DNA of 34,049 bases, from contig JAKFWI010000228.1 of assembly GCA_021731965.1 (NCBI GenBank), positions 1-34,049 of the forward strand, given 5' to 3'. The stretch comes from Hyphomonadaceae bacterium (GTDB lineage Bacteria; Pseudomonadota; Alphaproteobacteria; Caulobacterales; Aquidulcibacteraceae). How positions within the stretch are numbered: position 1 is the first letter of the stretch; every line of letters starts with the position of its first letter. The translations under genes and the position numbers were made by a program. The notes beneath the pieces are model-generated. The model worked only from the letters and a program-made list of their open reading frames with translations. It was not told where the DNA came from and searched no databases. Positions 7,796 to 15,192 of this stretch are shown piece by piece.

Positions 7796-8072
7796 GTTCG
7801 ATGCCCTGACCTGTTGGCGACCCCCGCGCCGTGCCACGCAACCGGGCGCACGCGCGCGCGCCGCTCTTGCGCCTGGCGCGGGGCAGGTCGGCATATTGTG
7901 TCCGGCGGGGAAGTGGGCTTCAAAGGGCGCAAGCGTTGCAACGCCGGAGCATGATCCGATCAGATAGTCTGGTTCGATCGGTGAATCGTGTTCTTATTCA
8001 AGAGTATAGGCATCCATTCTGGGCCCAGGCGCCGCTGCTTGACCCGATGATGCGTTAGCTGGAAAGAGGCCC
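7796..8072. other. Intergenic region between the toxin-antitoxin pair and sucD
   Basis: This divergent spacer has no credible gene. Open frames here are short, Arg/Ala-rich and lack family features. It starts with a very GC-rich patch (alternating GC near 7850-7860) and then holds the hairpin at 7947-7993. The last 15 nt carry the sucD ribosome site (GGAAAGAGG). TTGACC at 8039-8044 could be a -35 box, but no good -10 follows. Confidence 0.6.
7947..7993 (+). repeat. Long imperfect hairpin, probable alphaproteobacterial interspersed palindrome
   Basis: GAGCATGAT-CCGATC (7947-7961) can pair with GATCGG-tga-ATCGTGTTC (7976-7993). The 15 base pairs include two G-U wobbles, with a 3-nt bulge on the right arm and a 14-nt loop. 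The GAGCATGATC arm resembles a palindromic repeat family I recall from alphaproteobacterial genomes. In the sucD orientation it would form in the 5' leader. No T-run follows, so it is not an obvious terminator. Confidence 0.55.
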
Positions 8073-8948
8073 ATGTCCATCCTCGTTGACTCCCAAACCC
8101 GCGTGATCTGCCAAGGCTTTACGGGGAAGAACGGCACCTTCCATTCCGAGCAGGCGATCGCCTATGGCACGCGGATGGTTGGCGGGGTTTCCCCCGGCAA
8201 AGGGGGCCAAACGCATTTGGGCCTGCCGGTGTTCAACACGGTGCAAGAGGCGCGCGCCGCCACCCAATGCGATGCCAGCGTCATCTATGTGCCGGCACCG
8301 GGCGCGCCGGACGCGATTTTGGAGGCGATCGCCGCTGAAGTGCCCCTGATCATTTGCATCACCGAGGGCATCGCCGTGCTGGACATGGTGCGCGTCAAAG
8401 ACGCACTGAAAGGCTCGAAATCACGGCTGATCGGGCCCAATTGCCCCGGCGTGATGACAGCTGGCGAATGCAAGATCGGCATCATGCCCGGCAACATCTT
8501 TCAGCGCGGTCGGGTGGGCATCGTCTCACGCTCTGGCACCTTGACCTATGAAGCAGTGTTTCAAACCACCAATGAGGGCCTTGGCCAAACCAGCGCCGTG
8601 GGCATTGGGGGCGATCCGGTCAAGGGCACCGAGTTTATCGATGTGCTCGATCTGTTTTTGAAAGATCCCGAAACCGAGGCCATCATCATGATCGGCGAAA
8701 TCGGCGGTGCGGCGGAGGAAGAAGCAGCAGCCTTTATCCAATCTCACCCGATCAAAAAGCCCATGGTGGGCTTCATCGCCGGGCGCACCGCCCCGCCGGG
8801 GCGGCGCATGGGGCATGCGGGCGCGATCATCTCGGGCGGCAAGGGCGATGCCGCCAGCAAAATCGCGGCCATGGAGGCGGCGGGCATTCGCATCGCGCCG
8901 CATCCGGCCGCTTTGGGCCGCACCATGCGGGAATTGCTGGCGATATGA
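8073..8948 (+). CDS. sucD: Succinate-CoA ligase [ADP-forming], alpha subunit
   Basis: A 291-residue SucD protein closely following the E. coli enzyme throughout. The CoA-binding Rossmann domain comes first, with [20 protein letters not shown] at residues 13-32. IGPNCPG is at 120-126, [12 protein letters not shown] at 149-160, and the phospho-histidine motif RMGHAGAI places the phosphorylated His at 248. With SucC it interconverts succinyl-CoA and succinate in the TCA cycle with nucleotide phosphorylation. AAAGAGG lies 5 nt before the ATG. Normally sucC lies immediately upstream in the same operon. Here the upstream gene is the divergent toxin-antitoxin pair, and no sucC is in the window. The convergent motA gene ends 3 nt after the stop. 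Confidence 0.96.
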   Translation: MSILVDSQTRVICQGFTGKNGTFHSEQAIAYGTRMVGGVSPGKGGQTHLGLPVFNTVQEARAATQCDASVIYVPAPGAPDAILEAIAAEVPLIICITEGIAVLDMVRVKDALKGSKSRLIGPNCPGVMTAGECKIGIMPGNIFQRGRVGIVSRSGTLTYEAVFQTTNEGLGQTSAVGIGGDPVKGTEFIDVLDLFLKDPETEAIIMIGEIGGAAEEEAAAFIQSHPIKKPMVGFIAGRTAPPGRRMGHAGAIISGGKGDAASKIAAMEAAGIRIAPHPAALGRTMRELLAI

Positions 8949-8951
8949 CCT

Positions 8952-9815
8952 CTACGCCTCGACGGTATTCATCGCCTCTTCGAGTTGGGCGAAGGAGGGC
9001 TGCATGTCGCTGGGTACGATGCCGCGGCCGATCTCCACCGCCACCTGGGCAGCGTTGCCGTGCAGATACGCGACCATCACGTCCTTGATGATGCGGTAAA
9101 ACGTGCCGTCTTGCTCATTGACCGCGCCGATACGGCTGGCCATCGGCCCCACGATCCCATAGGCCAAAAACACGCCCAAAAAGGTGCCAACCAGCGCCGA
9201 GCCGATCAAAAGGCCAAGCTTTTCAGGAGGCTCGGTGATGGCACCCATGGTTTTGATAATGCCCAAAACGGCCGCGACAATGCCCAGCGCCGGCAAGGCA
9301 TCAGCCATGCCCTGCAAAGCATGCGCGGGGCCTTGCGTCTCGTGATGATGCTTTTCGATTTGCTGTTCCATGGCCGTTTCGATCTGGTGCGGATCATCCA
9401 GGTTCATCGTGGTCATACGAAAGGTATCGCAAATGAAATCCACCGCGAAATGATCCTTCATGATCCGCGGATACTTCTCGAAAATCTTGCTTTCTTTTGG
9501 GTTTTCGATATGGCTTTCCAAGGCAACTACACCCTTGGCCTTCGCCAGCTTGGTTAAGGCAAACAACAAAGCCAGCAAATCCTGGTAATCGGAGCGCTTC
9601 CATTTCGCGCCAGCCATGACTTTGGCAAACTCACCCGGCAGCTTCATCGTGGTCTTACTGTCATTGCCAATCAACAGCGCTCCGAGGGCGGCACCGCCAA
9701 TCATCATCATTTCAAACGGCAAGGAATGTAGGATCACATCGAAATGACCGCCGGCCAGCGTGAAGCCGCCGAAAACCATGCCAAACAAGCAGACGATGCC
9801 GATGATTTGAAACAT
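8952..9815 (-). CDS. motA: Flagellar motor stator protein MotA
   Basis: A 287-residue inner-membrane stator subunit. Membrane segments are near residues 2-22 and 32-50, then the long cytoplasmic loop with ESHIENPKES and the charged segment contacting FliG. Helices 3 and 4 (PALGIVAAVLGIIKTMG and TFLGVFLAYGIVGPMA) hold the conserved prolines. The ATG at 9815 begins MFQIIGIVCLFGMVFGG, the normal MotA start. A longer frame to 9893 would add 26 non-homologous residues. With MotB it forms the proton channel that turns the flagellum. No motB is adjacent, and from memory motA and motB are also unlinked in Caulobacter crescentus. It implies a motile organism. Confidence 0.95.
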   Translation of the reverse strand: MFQIIGIVCLFGMVFGGFTLAGGHFDVILHSLPFEMMMIGGAALGALLIGNDSKTTMKLPGEFAKVMAGAKWKRSDYQDLLALLFALTKLAKAKGVVALESHIENPKESKIFEKYPRIMKDHFAVDFICDTFRMTTMNLDDPHQIETAMEQQIEKHHHETQGPAHALQGMADALPALGIVAAVLGIIKTMGAITEPPEKLGLLIGSALVGTFLGVFLAYGIVGPMASRIGAVNEQDGTFYRIIKDVMVAYLHGNAAQVAVEIGRGIVPSDMQPSFAQLEEAMNTVEA

Positions 9816-9853
9816 TGCGATGGACCTGGAAAAACCAATGAAGCCCCTATAAA

Positions 9854-9878
9854 CCGGGTTTAGCTTAAGGCCGGGTTT
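9854..9878. promoter_or_regulatory. Direct repeat upstream of motA and the MFS gene
   Basis: CCGGGTTT occurs twice, at 9854-9861 and 9871-9878, 17 bp apart from start to start. The first copy lies inside AAACC-G-GGTTT (9851-9861), a short inverted repeat. The 91-nt spacer separates two divergent genes, so this could be a regulator site for either. Function is inferred only from arrangement. Confidence 0.3.
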
Positions 9879-9906
9879 CATTTGCCGGCGCAAACGTCAC
9901 GCGATC

Positions 9907-11217
9907 ATGCCAAAACCGAATTATCTTTCTGCGCACACGCTTGTGATGCGCTGGCGCGACGGGCGTGCCTTCGCGTTGACGTTCGCGGCGCTGTTCGTGG
10001 TGGGCTTTGGCAATTCCATGCTGTTGGCCGTGCTGCCGCCGATCGCGCGGGCCATTGCTTTGCCGGATCGCTTTGTCGGGGCGGTGTTTTCCGTGTCTGC
10101 TTTGCTGTGGGTGCTGACCAGCCCGCACTGGGGCCGCTTGAGCGATCGGGTGGGGCGCAGGCCCATTATCGCGCTTGGGCTATGGGCGTTTGCGCTGTCC
10201 ATGGGCTTGTTTGCCTTGGTGGCGGCGGGCGGGGTGGCTGGGCTGTACGGGCCGACGCTGTGCTTTTTCGGCATGGCGGCGGCGCGCGCGGTGTTTGGCG
10301 GTTTTGGGTCCGCGACTGCACCAGCCGCGCAAGCTTATGTCGCCGATACCTCCGCGCCGCATCTGCGCTTGCGCCAGCTTGGGGCGCTGACTTCGGCTTT
10401 TGCGTTGGGCTCGGCTATCGGGCCAGCCTTTTGTGCGGCCTTGGCGGCACGCTTTGGCTTGATCGCGCCCATCGGGTTCACCACCGGCTTGGCGGTTCTA
10501 GCGGGGCTGGCGTTGCATTTTTTGTTACCCAAGCCGGCGGTGCCGGCCGTTTCGCCGCGGGGCGGCGGGGAGGTGGCGGCCCAAGCGCGCAGCGGTGCCC
10601 TGCGCCTGGCCTTGGATCCGCGGGTGCGGTCCTATTTGGTCTATGGGGCGGGGATGTCTTTGGCGGTGGCGGTGCTGGCGCAAACCTTCGCCTTTTATAC
10701 CCTCGACAAACTGGGCGTTTCCGGCCCGCAGGGCGTGGCGCGGGCTGCTGCCGGCTTTAGCTCCGGCGCAGCGGCGCTGTTGGTGACACAATTGCTGATC
10801 TTGCCGCGCGTCCGCATGAGCACCCAGGCGCTGATGGTGCTTGGTGCGCTGCTGGCGTGCACCAGCGTGGGCATGCAGATCGCCGCGCATGATCTCTATG
10901 GGCTGATGGCGGCGCAGGCCGTGCAGGGCTTGGCCTTTGGCTTGGCGCGGCCCGGGTTTTCCTCCGGTGCCTCTTTGGCCGTGCAGCCGCATGAGCAAGG
11001 CGCGCTGGCGGGCTTGGTGGTGGCCGCCAATGGGGCTGGCTTCGTCATTTCACCTTTGGCGGGCAACGCGCTCTATGAGGCGGCGGGCATGGATGCGCCG
11101 CTTTGGCTTTCCATCGCCGTGCTTGGCAGTCTGGCGCTGTTCGCCTGGCGCGATCCCGCTTTGGGCCGCGCCATGGTTAACGCGCACCCGCCGCTTTCTT
11201 CGCCCGGCCCAGAATGA
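9907..11217 (+). CDS. MFS-family transporter
   Basis: A 436-residue major facilitator protein with twelve predicted membrane helices. The loop after helix 2 carries the MFS signature GRLSDRVGRRPII (about residues 77-89). A second half-repeat begins after a cytoplasmic linker near residues 215-235. RAVFGGFGSATAPAAQAYVAD in helix 4/5 resembles motif regions of multidrug and small-molecule exporters (DHA1-like). The ribosome site is poor. The last 41 bp overlap the convergent lytic transglycosylase gene. No substrate can be assigned. Confidence 0.88.
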   Translation: MPKPNYLSAHTLVMRWRDGRAFALTFAALFVVGFGNSMLLAVLPPIARAIALPDRFVGAVFSVSALLWVLTSPHWGRLSDRVGRRPIIALGLWAFALSMGLFALVAAGGVAGLYGPTLCFFGMAAARAVFGGFGSATAPAAQAYVADTSAPHLRLRQLGALTSAFALGSAIGPAFCAALAARFGLIAPIGFTTGLAVLAGLALHFLLPKPAVPAVSPRGGGEVAAQARSGALRLALDPRVRSYLVYGAGMSLAVAVLAQTFAFYTLDKLGVSGPQGVARAAAGFSSGAAALLVTQLLILPRVRMSTQALMVLGALLACTSVGMQIAAHDLYGLMAAQAVQGLAFGLARPGFSSGASLAVQPHEQGALAGLVVAANGAGFVISPLAGNALYEAAGMDAPLWLSIAVLGSLALFAWRDPALGRAMVNAHPPLSSPGPE

Positions 11218-12691
11218 AGGCGTCCAGCCGGCCGGTCTGCTTATAGCCCAGCTTGGCCTCCAAAGCGCGGACGGCGGCGCGGGTGCGGGGCCCGGCGGAG
11301 CCGTCAGCCCGGCCGACCTTATACCCAAGCTGGGTCAAATAGCGCTGCAAGGTGCGGATGCCGCGATAATCGAGCAGGCCCGAGGAGGTGGGCCGGGTTT
11401 TCAGCGTGGGCGGCGCAGGCCGGCTTGGCGGGGCGGCCTGGTCATCGGACTGGTCGGCGACGAGCGTGGGGCCTAGGCCGCGAATCCGGGCCAATAAACT
11501 GGGGGTGGGGTAGCCATCCGCCGGCAGGAGGTTTTCGAGCTGGTAGGAGCGGATTGCCCGGCGGGTGGCCATGCCGAATGTCCCGTCGATCTTACCGGGA
11601 GAATGGCCGCGCGCCGAAAGCTGGGTTTGCAGTTCAATCATTTCGTCGCGGTTGAGATAGCCAGCCTCGATCGGCCAAGGGGCCTGCAACAACTGCTTGC
11701 CCTCAAAGCCGCGCGCCAGCAGCGCGACGGTCAGCGCATAACGATCCGAGGGGTTATAGGTCTTGATGACCTGAAAATTGCCGAACAGCAGCAAAGCCGG
11801 GCCATCCTTGCCGGCAGGCAGCCATAACTCACCGGGCTGACGCAGCGCCTGCGCGGACCAGGCACCGTCGCGCGGCATGACCCCGATGGAGGCCCAGGCA
11901 TCGACAGGGCGCGCTATTTCGTCCGCCAAGCCATAATTGAAGTCGGGCGGCAGCGAGACTTCGGAAAACACCGGCCCGCCAGCCACCCAATTATGCTGCG
12001 CCAAATATTGCGCGATGGAGGCCAGCACATCGCCAACATCATTCCAAATATCGCGCCGCCCATCGCCGGACCAATCCTGCGCATAGCGCAAATACACATC
12101 CGGTAGGAATTGCGGCTGGCCCAGGGCCCCCGCCCAGGAGCTTTTGAGCTCGTTGGGGCCGGCATAGCCGCGCTCCACCATTTCGATCAGCGCCAGCAGA
12201 AAGCCTTCAAATTGCGCGCGCCTGCGCCCTTCATAGGCTAAAGTCGCGAGGGTTTGGGGCGCGTCATAGCGCAATGGATAGGTGCCGAAATTGGTTTCCA
12301 CCGCCCAGATGGCGGCGATGACATCGCCATCCACACCGTATTTGGCTTCGATCGCCGCGAAGGTGTCCGCGTATTGCTGGCGCAGCTGGATGCCCTTGGC
12401 GATCCGCGTTGCACTCACCCCCTGGGTGACGTATTCCCAAGGCGGGCGGGTAAATTCTGGCTGGTTTTGATCTTGGTCGATCACCTCCTGTGAAGGGGTG
12501 ACCCCCTTGAGCAATTGCTCAACCACAGCGGGATCGCGCCCGCTTTGCACGGCTCGATCTGCGAAGGCATTGCGCCAAGCATCGAATTGCCCATTGCCTG
12601 AGCTGGCGAACTCGATGGCCGCTTTCGCCTCGAAAGCCGGTGCCAGCACTGCCAGCGCGGCAATGGAGAGCAAAGCCGTACGAAACTGCAT
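11177..12691 (-). CDS. Lytic murein transglycosylase (MltB-like) with two peptidoglycan-binding domains
   Basis: A 504-residue exported cell-wall enzyme. A Sec signal peptide covers residues 1-24 (core LLSIAALAVLAPAF, then EAKA-A). The SLT/MltB catalytic domain spans about 33-330 with the catalytic Glu132 in AIWAVETNFG, plus GALGQPQFLPDVYLRYA. Two peptidoglycan-binding type-1 domains follow, near residues 345-400 (LQTQLSARGHSPGKIDGTFG) and 450-495 (LQRYLTQLGYKVGRADG), joined by a Pro-rich linker. The enzyme cleaves peptidoglycan in the periplasm with anhydro-muramic acid formation. The ATG at 12691 has AAGGGA upstream, while the longer frame from 12721 lacks a signal at its N-terminus. The second binding domain is an addition beyond the most common single-domain layout. 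The 3' end overlaps the MFS gene by 41 bp. Confidence 0.92.
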   Translation of the reverse strand: MQFRTALLSIAALAVLAPAFEAKAAIEFASSGNGQFDAWRNAFADRAVQSGRDPAVVEQLLKGVTPSQEVIDQDQNQPEFTRPPWEYVTQGVSATRIAKGIQLRQQYADTFAAIEAKYGVDGDVIAAIWAVETNFGTYPLRYDAPQTLATLAYEGRRRAQFEGFLLALIEMVERGYAGPNELKSSWAGALGQPQFLPDVYLRYAQDWSGDGRRDIWNDVGDVLASIAQYLAQHNWVAGGPVFSEVSLPPDFNYGLADEIARPVDAWASIGVMPRDGAWSAQALRQPGELWLPAGKDGPALLLFGNFQVIKTYNPSDRYALTVALLARGFEGKQLLQAPWPIEAGYLNRDEMIELQTQLSARGHSPGKIDGTFGMATRRAIRSYQLENLLPADGYPTPSLLARIRGLGPTLVADQSDDQAAPPSRPAPPTLKTRPTSSGLLDYRGIRTLQRYLTQLGYKVGRADGSAGPRTRAAVRALEAKLGYKQTGRLDAFILGRAKKAAGAR

Positions 12692-12793
12692 CCGTGGAAT
12701 CCCTTTTTGCGATCCGTGCAATGATTATGTCCAAGTCTTGGCTGGCCAGGCTTTCACAGAGGCTTAGCGCGTGTCGCTTCGGCTGCGAAGACA

Positions 12794-12821
12794 TTGACTT
12801 CCATGGCTTGCCCGTTTAGGA
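12794..12821 (+). promoter_or_regulatory. Possible promoter of rpmJ
   Basis: TTGACT (12794-12799) and TTAGGA (12816-12821) are 16 nt apart, about 47 nt upstream of the rpmJ start. The -35 is good and the -10 poor. Confidence 0.25.
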
Positions 12822-12867
12822 ACGCGCCCTTCCTATCCCCATTCAATGGTCCGTGAGCCCTTCGGCG

Positions 12868-12993
12868 ATGAAAATCAAAAGCTCCCTCAAATCGCTGAAA
12901 TTGCGCCACCGGGCGTGCAGAATCGTGCGCCGCAAGGGCCGCGTTTACATCATCAACAAAGTTGATCCACGCTACAAGGCCAAGCAAGGCTGA
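12868..12993 (+). CDS. rpmJ: Ribosomal protein bL36
   Basis: A 41-residue basic protein starting [20 protein letters not shown] and ending DPRYKAKQG, of the longer 41-residue bL36 form common in alphaproteobacteria. Only one Cys remains (Cys18) of the four-ligand zinc site seen in the zinc-binding form, so this is the zinc-independent (C-minus) type. It is a component of the large ribosomal subunit that binds 23S rRNA. The gene stands alone, with lytic transglycosylase divergent upstream and the carboxylase gene downstream on the same strand. It is too short for many ORF searches but unmistakable by sequence. Confidence 0.95.
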   Translation: MKIKSSLKSLKLRHRACRIVRRKGRVYIINKVDPRYKAKQG

Positions 12994-13002
12994 TTTGCCC
13001 TT

Positions 13003-13033
13003 CAGTCCGACGGTCTAGCAGCATGTCGGATTG
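13003..13033 (+). terminator. Hairpin after rpmJ, possible terminator
   Basis: CAGTCCGAC (13003-13011) pairs with GTCGGATTG (13025-13033) over 9 bp with one G-U pair and a 13-nt loop. It begins 10 nt after the rpmJ stop codon. No T-run follows, so it may be a Rho-linked or stabilising hairpin rather than an intrinsic terminator. Confidence 0.35.
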
Positions 13034-13143
13034 AGGTCATGGTTGGCGCGGTTTGCGCCGGGACGATCCTGCCGCTAAAGCGGTTTCTGACGCGCGTGCG
13101 CATGGTCCGTTCCACCGGATGATGCGGGGCTGAAAGGGCAGGA

Positions 13144-15147
13144 ATGTTCGGAAAAATCCTTATTGCTAATCGCGGGGAAATCGCCTGCCGGATTATTCGC
13201 ACCTGCCGGCGGCTCGGTGTGCGCACTGCGCTGGTGTTCTCGGCGGCTGATCGTGACAGCCTGGCCTGCGAACTGGCGGACGAGACCATTTTCATCGGCC
13301 CGGCTCCGGCCTCGCAAAGCTATTTGGTAATGGACAAGATCGTGGCCGCCGCACGCAGCAGCGGGGCCGAGGCCATCCATCCGGGCTTTGGCTTCCTCTC
13401 GGAAAAGGCGGAATTTGCGGAGCTTTTGCTCAGCGAGGGCATCACCTTTATCGGGCCCAACCCCCACGCCATTCGGGCCATGGGCGATAAGATTGAATCC
13501 AAGCGCACCGCGGGCGCGGCAGGTGTCTCCACCGTGCCCGGCTTTATCGGCGAGATCGCCGATGTCGATCACGCCTGCTCCATCGCTGAGGACATCGGCT
13601 ATCCGGTGATGATCAAGGCCAGCGCTGGCGGCGGTGGCAAGGGCATTCGCATTGCGCATAACCGCAAGGACGTATTGGAGGGTCTGCCGGCGGTGCGCGC
13701 GGAGGCCAAAAGCGCATTTGGAGATGACCGCGTTTTCCTGGAAAAATTCGTGGTCAGCCCGCGCCATATTGAAATCCAAGTGATGGGCGATAAGCATGGC
13801 CATGTCGTGCATTTGTTTGAGCGGGAATGCTCGATCCAGCGCCGCAACCAGAAGGTCATCGAGGAGGCCCCCTCACCGCTGCTCGATCCCGAGACCCGGG
13901 CCGCCATGGGTGCCCAGGCGGTGGCGCTGGCGCAGGCCGTGCAGTATGACAGCGCCGGCACGGTGGAATTCGTCGCCTCCAGTGCCGACAAGAGCTTTTT
14001 CTTCCTTGAAATGAATACGCGTTTGCAGGTTGAGCACCCGGTCACGGAAATGATCACGGGGGTTGATTTGGTTGAGTGCATGCTGCGCTCGGCGCTCGGT
14101 GAAGCATTGCCCATGCGCCAGGAGGATCTGCGCATCAATGGCTGGGCGATCGAGAGCCGCATCTACGCCGAGGATCCCTACCGCAATTTTCTGCCATCTA
14201 TCGGCCGGTTGAAGCGCTATAGCGCGCCTAAAGAGGGCAAGCAGGGGGCCACCCAGGTTCGCAACGAAACCGGCGTGCGCGAGGGCGATGAGATTTCCAT
14301 CCATTATGACCCGATGATCGCCAAACTGGTGACGCATGCGCCCGATCGGCTGGCGGCCATCGACGCGCAAGCGCGTGCGCTCGATGGATTTGTCATCGAG
14401 GGTATTCAGGAAAATACGCCGTTTTTGGCCGCGGTGATGGAAGAAGCGCGTTTTCGCTCCGGCAAATTCACCACCGCTTACATTGGGGAGGAATTCCCTG
14501 GCGGCTTCAAAGGCGTTGCAGCCACGCTTTTCCAGCGGGATGCTTTGCTGGCGGCCAGCGTTTATGCGCAGGTGACGCTGGCCACGCGCGCTTTATCGCT
14601 GGGCCTGCCCTTGCGGGGGGCGCGGAGCTTCGAACGGCGCGATTGGCTGGTCATCCTTGACGGCGCGCCGGTGCCGGTGGCGTTTGAGCTGGCGCAGGGG
14701 GTCGCCTCGGTGCGCATCGATGGCGGGCCGTTGCGGCGGCTGGAAACCAGCTGGCGGCCCGGTTTGATCTTGTTTGAGGGCGCGCTGGATGGGCAGAGTT
14801 TTGCGTTGCAGCTGCGCCCGCGCGCCCAGGGCTTTGCGCTGCGCTTGCGGGGCGTGCAGGCTTTTGCCATCGTCGCCAGCCCCGAGGCTGCGGCGCTGCG
14901 TGCGCTGATCCCGGAGCGGGAAGCGCCAGACACCTCGCGCCTCGTTCTCTCGCCCATGCCTGGGCAAGTGGTGGCCGTGGAGGTGCGCGTGGGCCAGGAG
15001 GTCAAGGTCGGCGAGGCGGTGGCCGTCGTCGAGGCCATGAAAATGCAGAACATCATTCGCGCGGAGCGCGACGGTGTTGTGGCCGCCGTGCACGTGCAGA
15101 TCGGCGCGAGCGTCGCCGCGGATGAAGTCCTGGCCGAACTGCATTAA
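13144..15147 (+). CDS. pccA: Propionyl-CoA (acyl-CoA) carboxylase alpha subunit, biotin-containing
   Basis: A 667-residue biotin-dependent carboxylase. The biotin carboxylase N-terminal domain covers about residues 1-110 (KILIANRGEIACRIIR). The ATP-grasp domain at about 115-320 has the Gly-rich loop SAGGGGKGIRIA and the FLEMNTRLQVEHPVTE block. The C-terminal biotin carboxylase domain ends near 440, and a BT-like linker domain follows. The biotinyl carrier domain at about 595-667 carries EAMKMQN, with biotinylated Lys633. It carboxylates biotin with ATP and bicarbonate for the beta subunit, which transfers CO2 to propionyl-CoA (methylmalonyl-CoA pathway) or possibly methylcrotonyl-CoA. KIESKRTAGAAGVSTVPG and the length favour PccA over MccA. 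No beta-subunit gene is in the window. Confidence 0.88.
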   Translation: MFGKILIANRGEIACRIIRTCRRLGVRTALVFSAADRDSLACELADETIFIGPAPASQSYLVMDKIVAAARSSGAEAIHPGFGFLSEKAEFAELLLSEGITFIGPNPHAIRAMGDKIESKRTAGAAGVSTVPGFIGEIADVDHACSIAEDIGYPVMIKASAGGGGKGIRIAHNRKDVLEGLPAVRAEAKSAFGDDRVFLEKFVVSPRHIEIQVMGDKHGHVVHLFERECSIQRRNQKVIEEAPSPLLDPETRAAMGAQAVALAQAVQYDSAGTVEFVASSADKSFFFLEMNTRLQVEHPVTEMITGVDLVECMLRSALGEALPMRQEDLRINGWAIESRIYAEDPYRNFLPSIGRLKRYSAPKEGKQGATQVRNETGVREGDEISIHYDPMIAKLVTHAPDRLAAIDAQARALDGFVIEGIQENTPFLAAVMEEARFRSGKFTTAYIGEEFPGGFKGVAATLFQRDALLAASVYAQVTLATRALSLGLPLRGARSFERRDWLVILDGAPVPVAFELAQGVASVRIDGGPLRRLETSWRPGLILFEGALDGQSFALQLRPRAQGFALRLRGVQAFAIVASPEAAALRALIPEREAPDTSRLVLSPMPGQVVAVEVRVGQEVKVGEAVAVVEAMKMQNIIRAERDGVVAAVHVQIGASVAADEVLAELH

Positions 15148-15192
15148 GCTGCCGGCGCGGGTGATGCAGCATTTTGTCAAAAGGGTAGACGC

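Noticed and set aside
7971-7978. GGTTCGAT as a possible attachment-site copy of the tRNA-Gly T loop
   Set aside because: Only 8 bp match and they fall within the hairpin. The match does not extend toward the tRNA 3' end, so chance is more likely than an att site.
7831-8058. 75-codon plus-strand frame before sucD
   Set aside because: Arg-rich translation of a GC-rich spacer with no ribosome site, and it spans the hairpin at 7947-7993.
7750-8072. Search for a CRISPR array or other tandem direct repeats in the gene-free stretches
   Set aside because: No regularly spaced direct repeats are visible here or in the 20.65-20.95 kb gap; only palindromes are present.
9882-10760. 292-codon plus-strand frame overlapping the MFS gene
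   Set aside because: Out of frame with a full-length MFS transporter on the same strand; Gly/Arg/Ala-rich and without helices in the right pattern.
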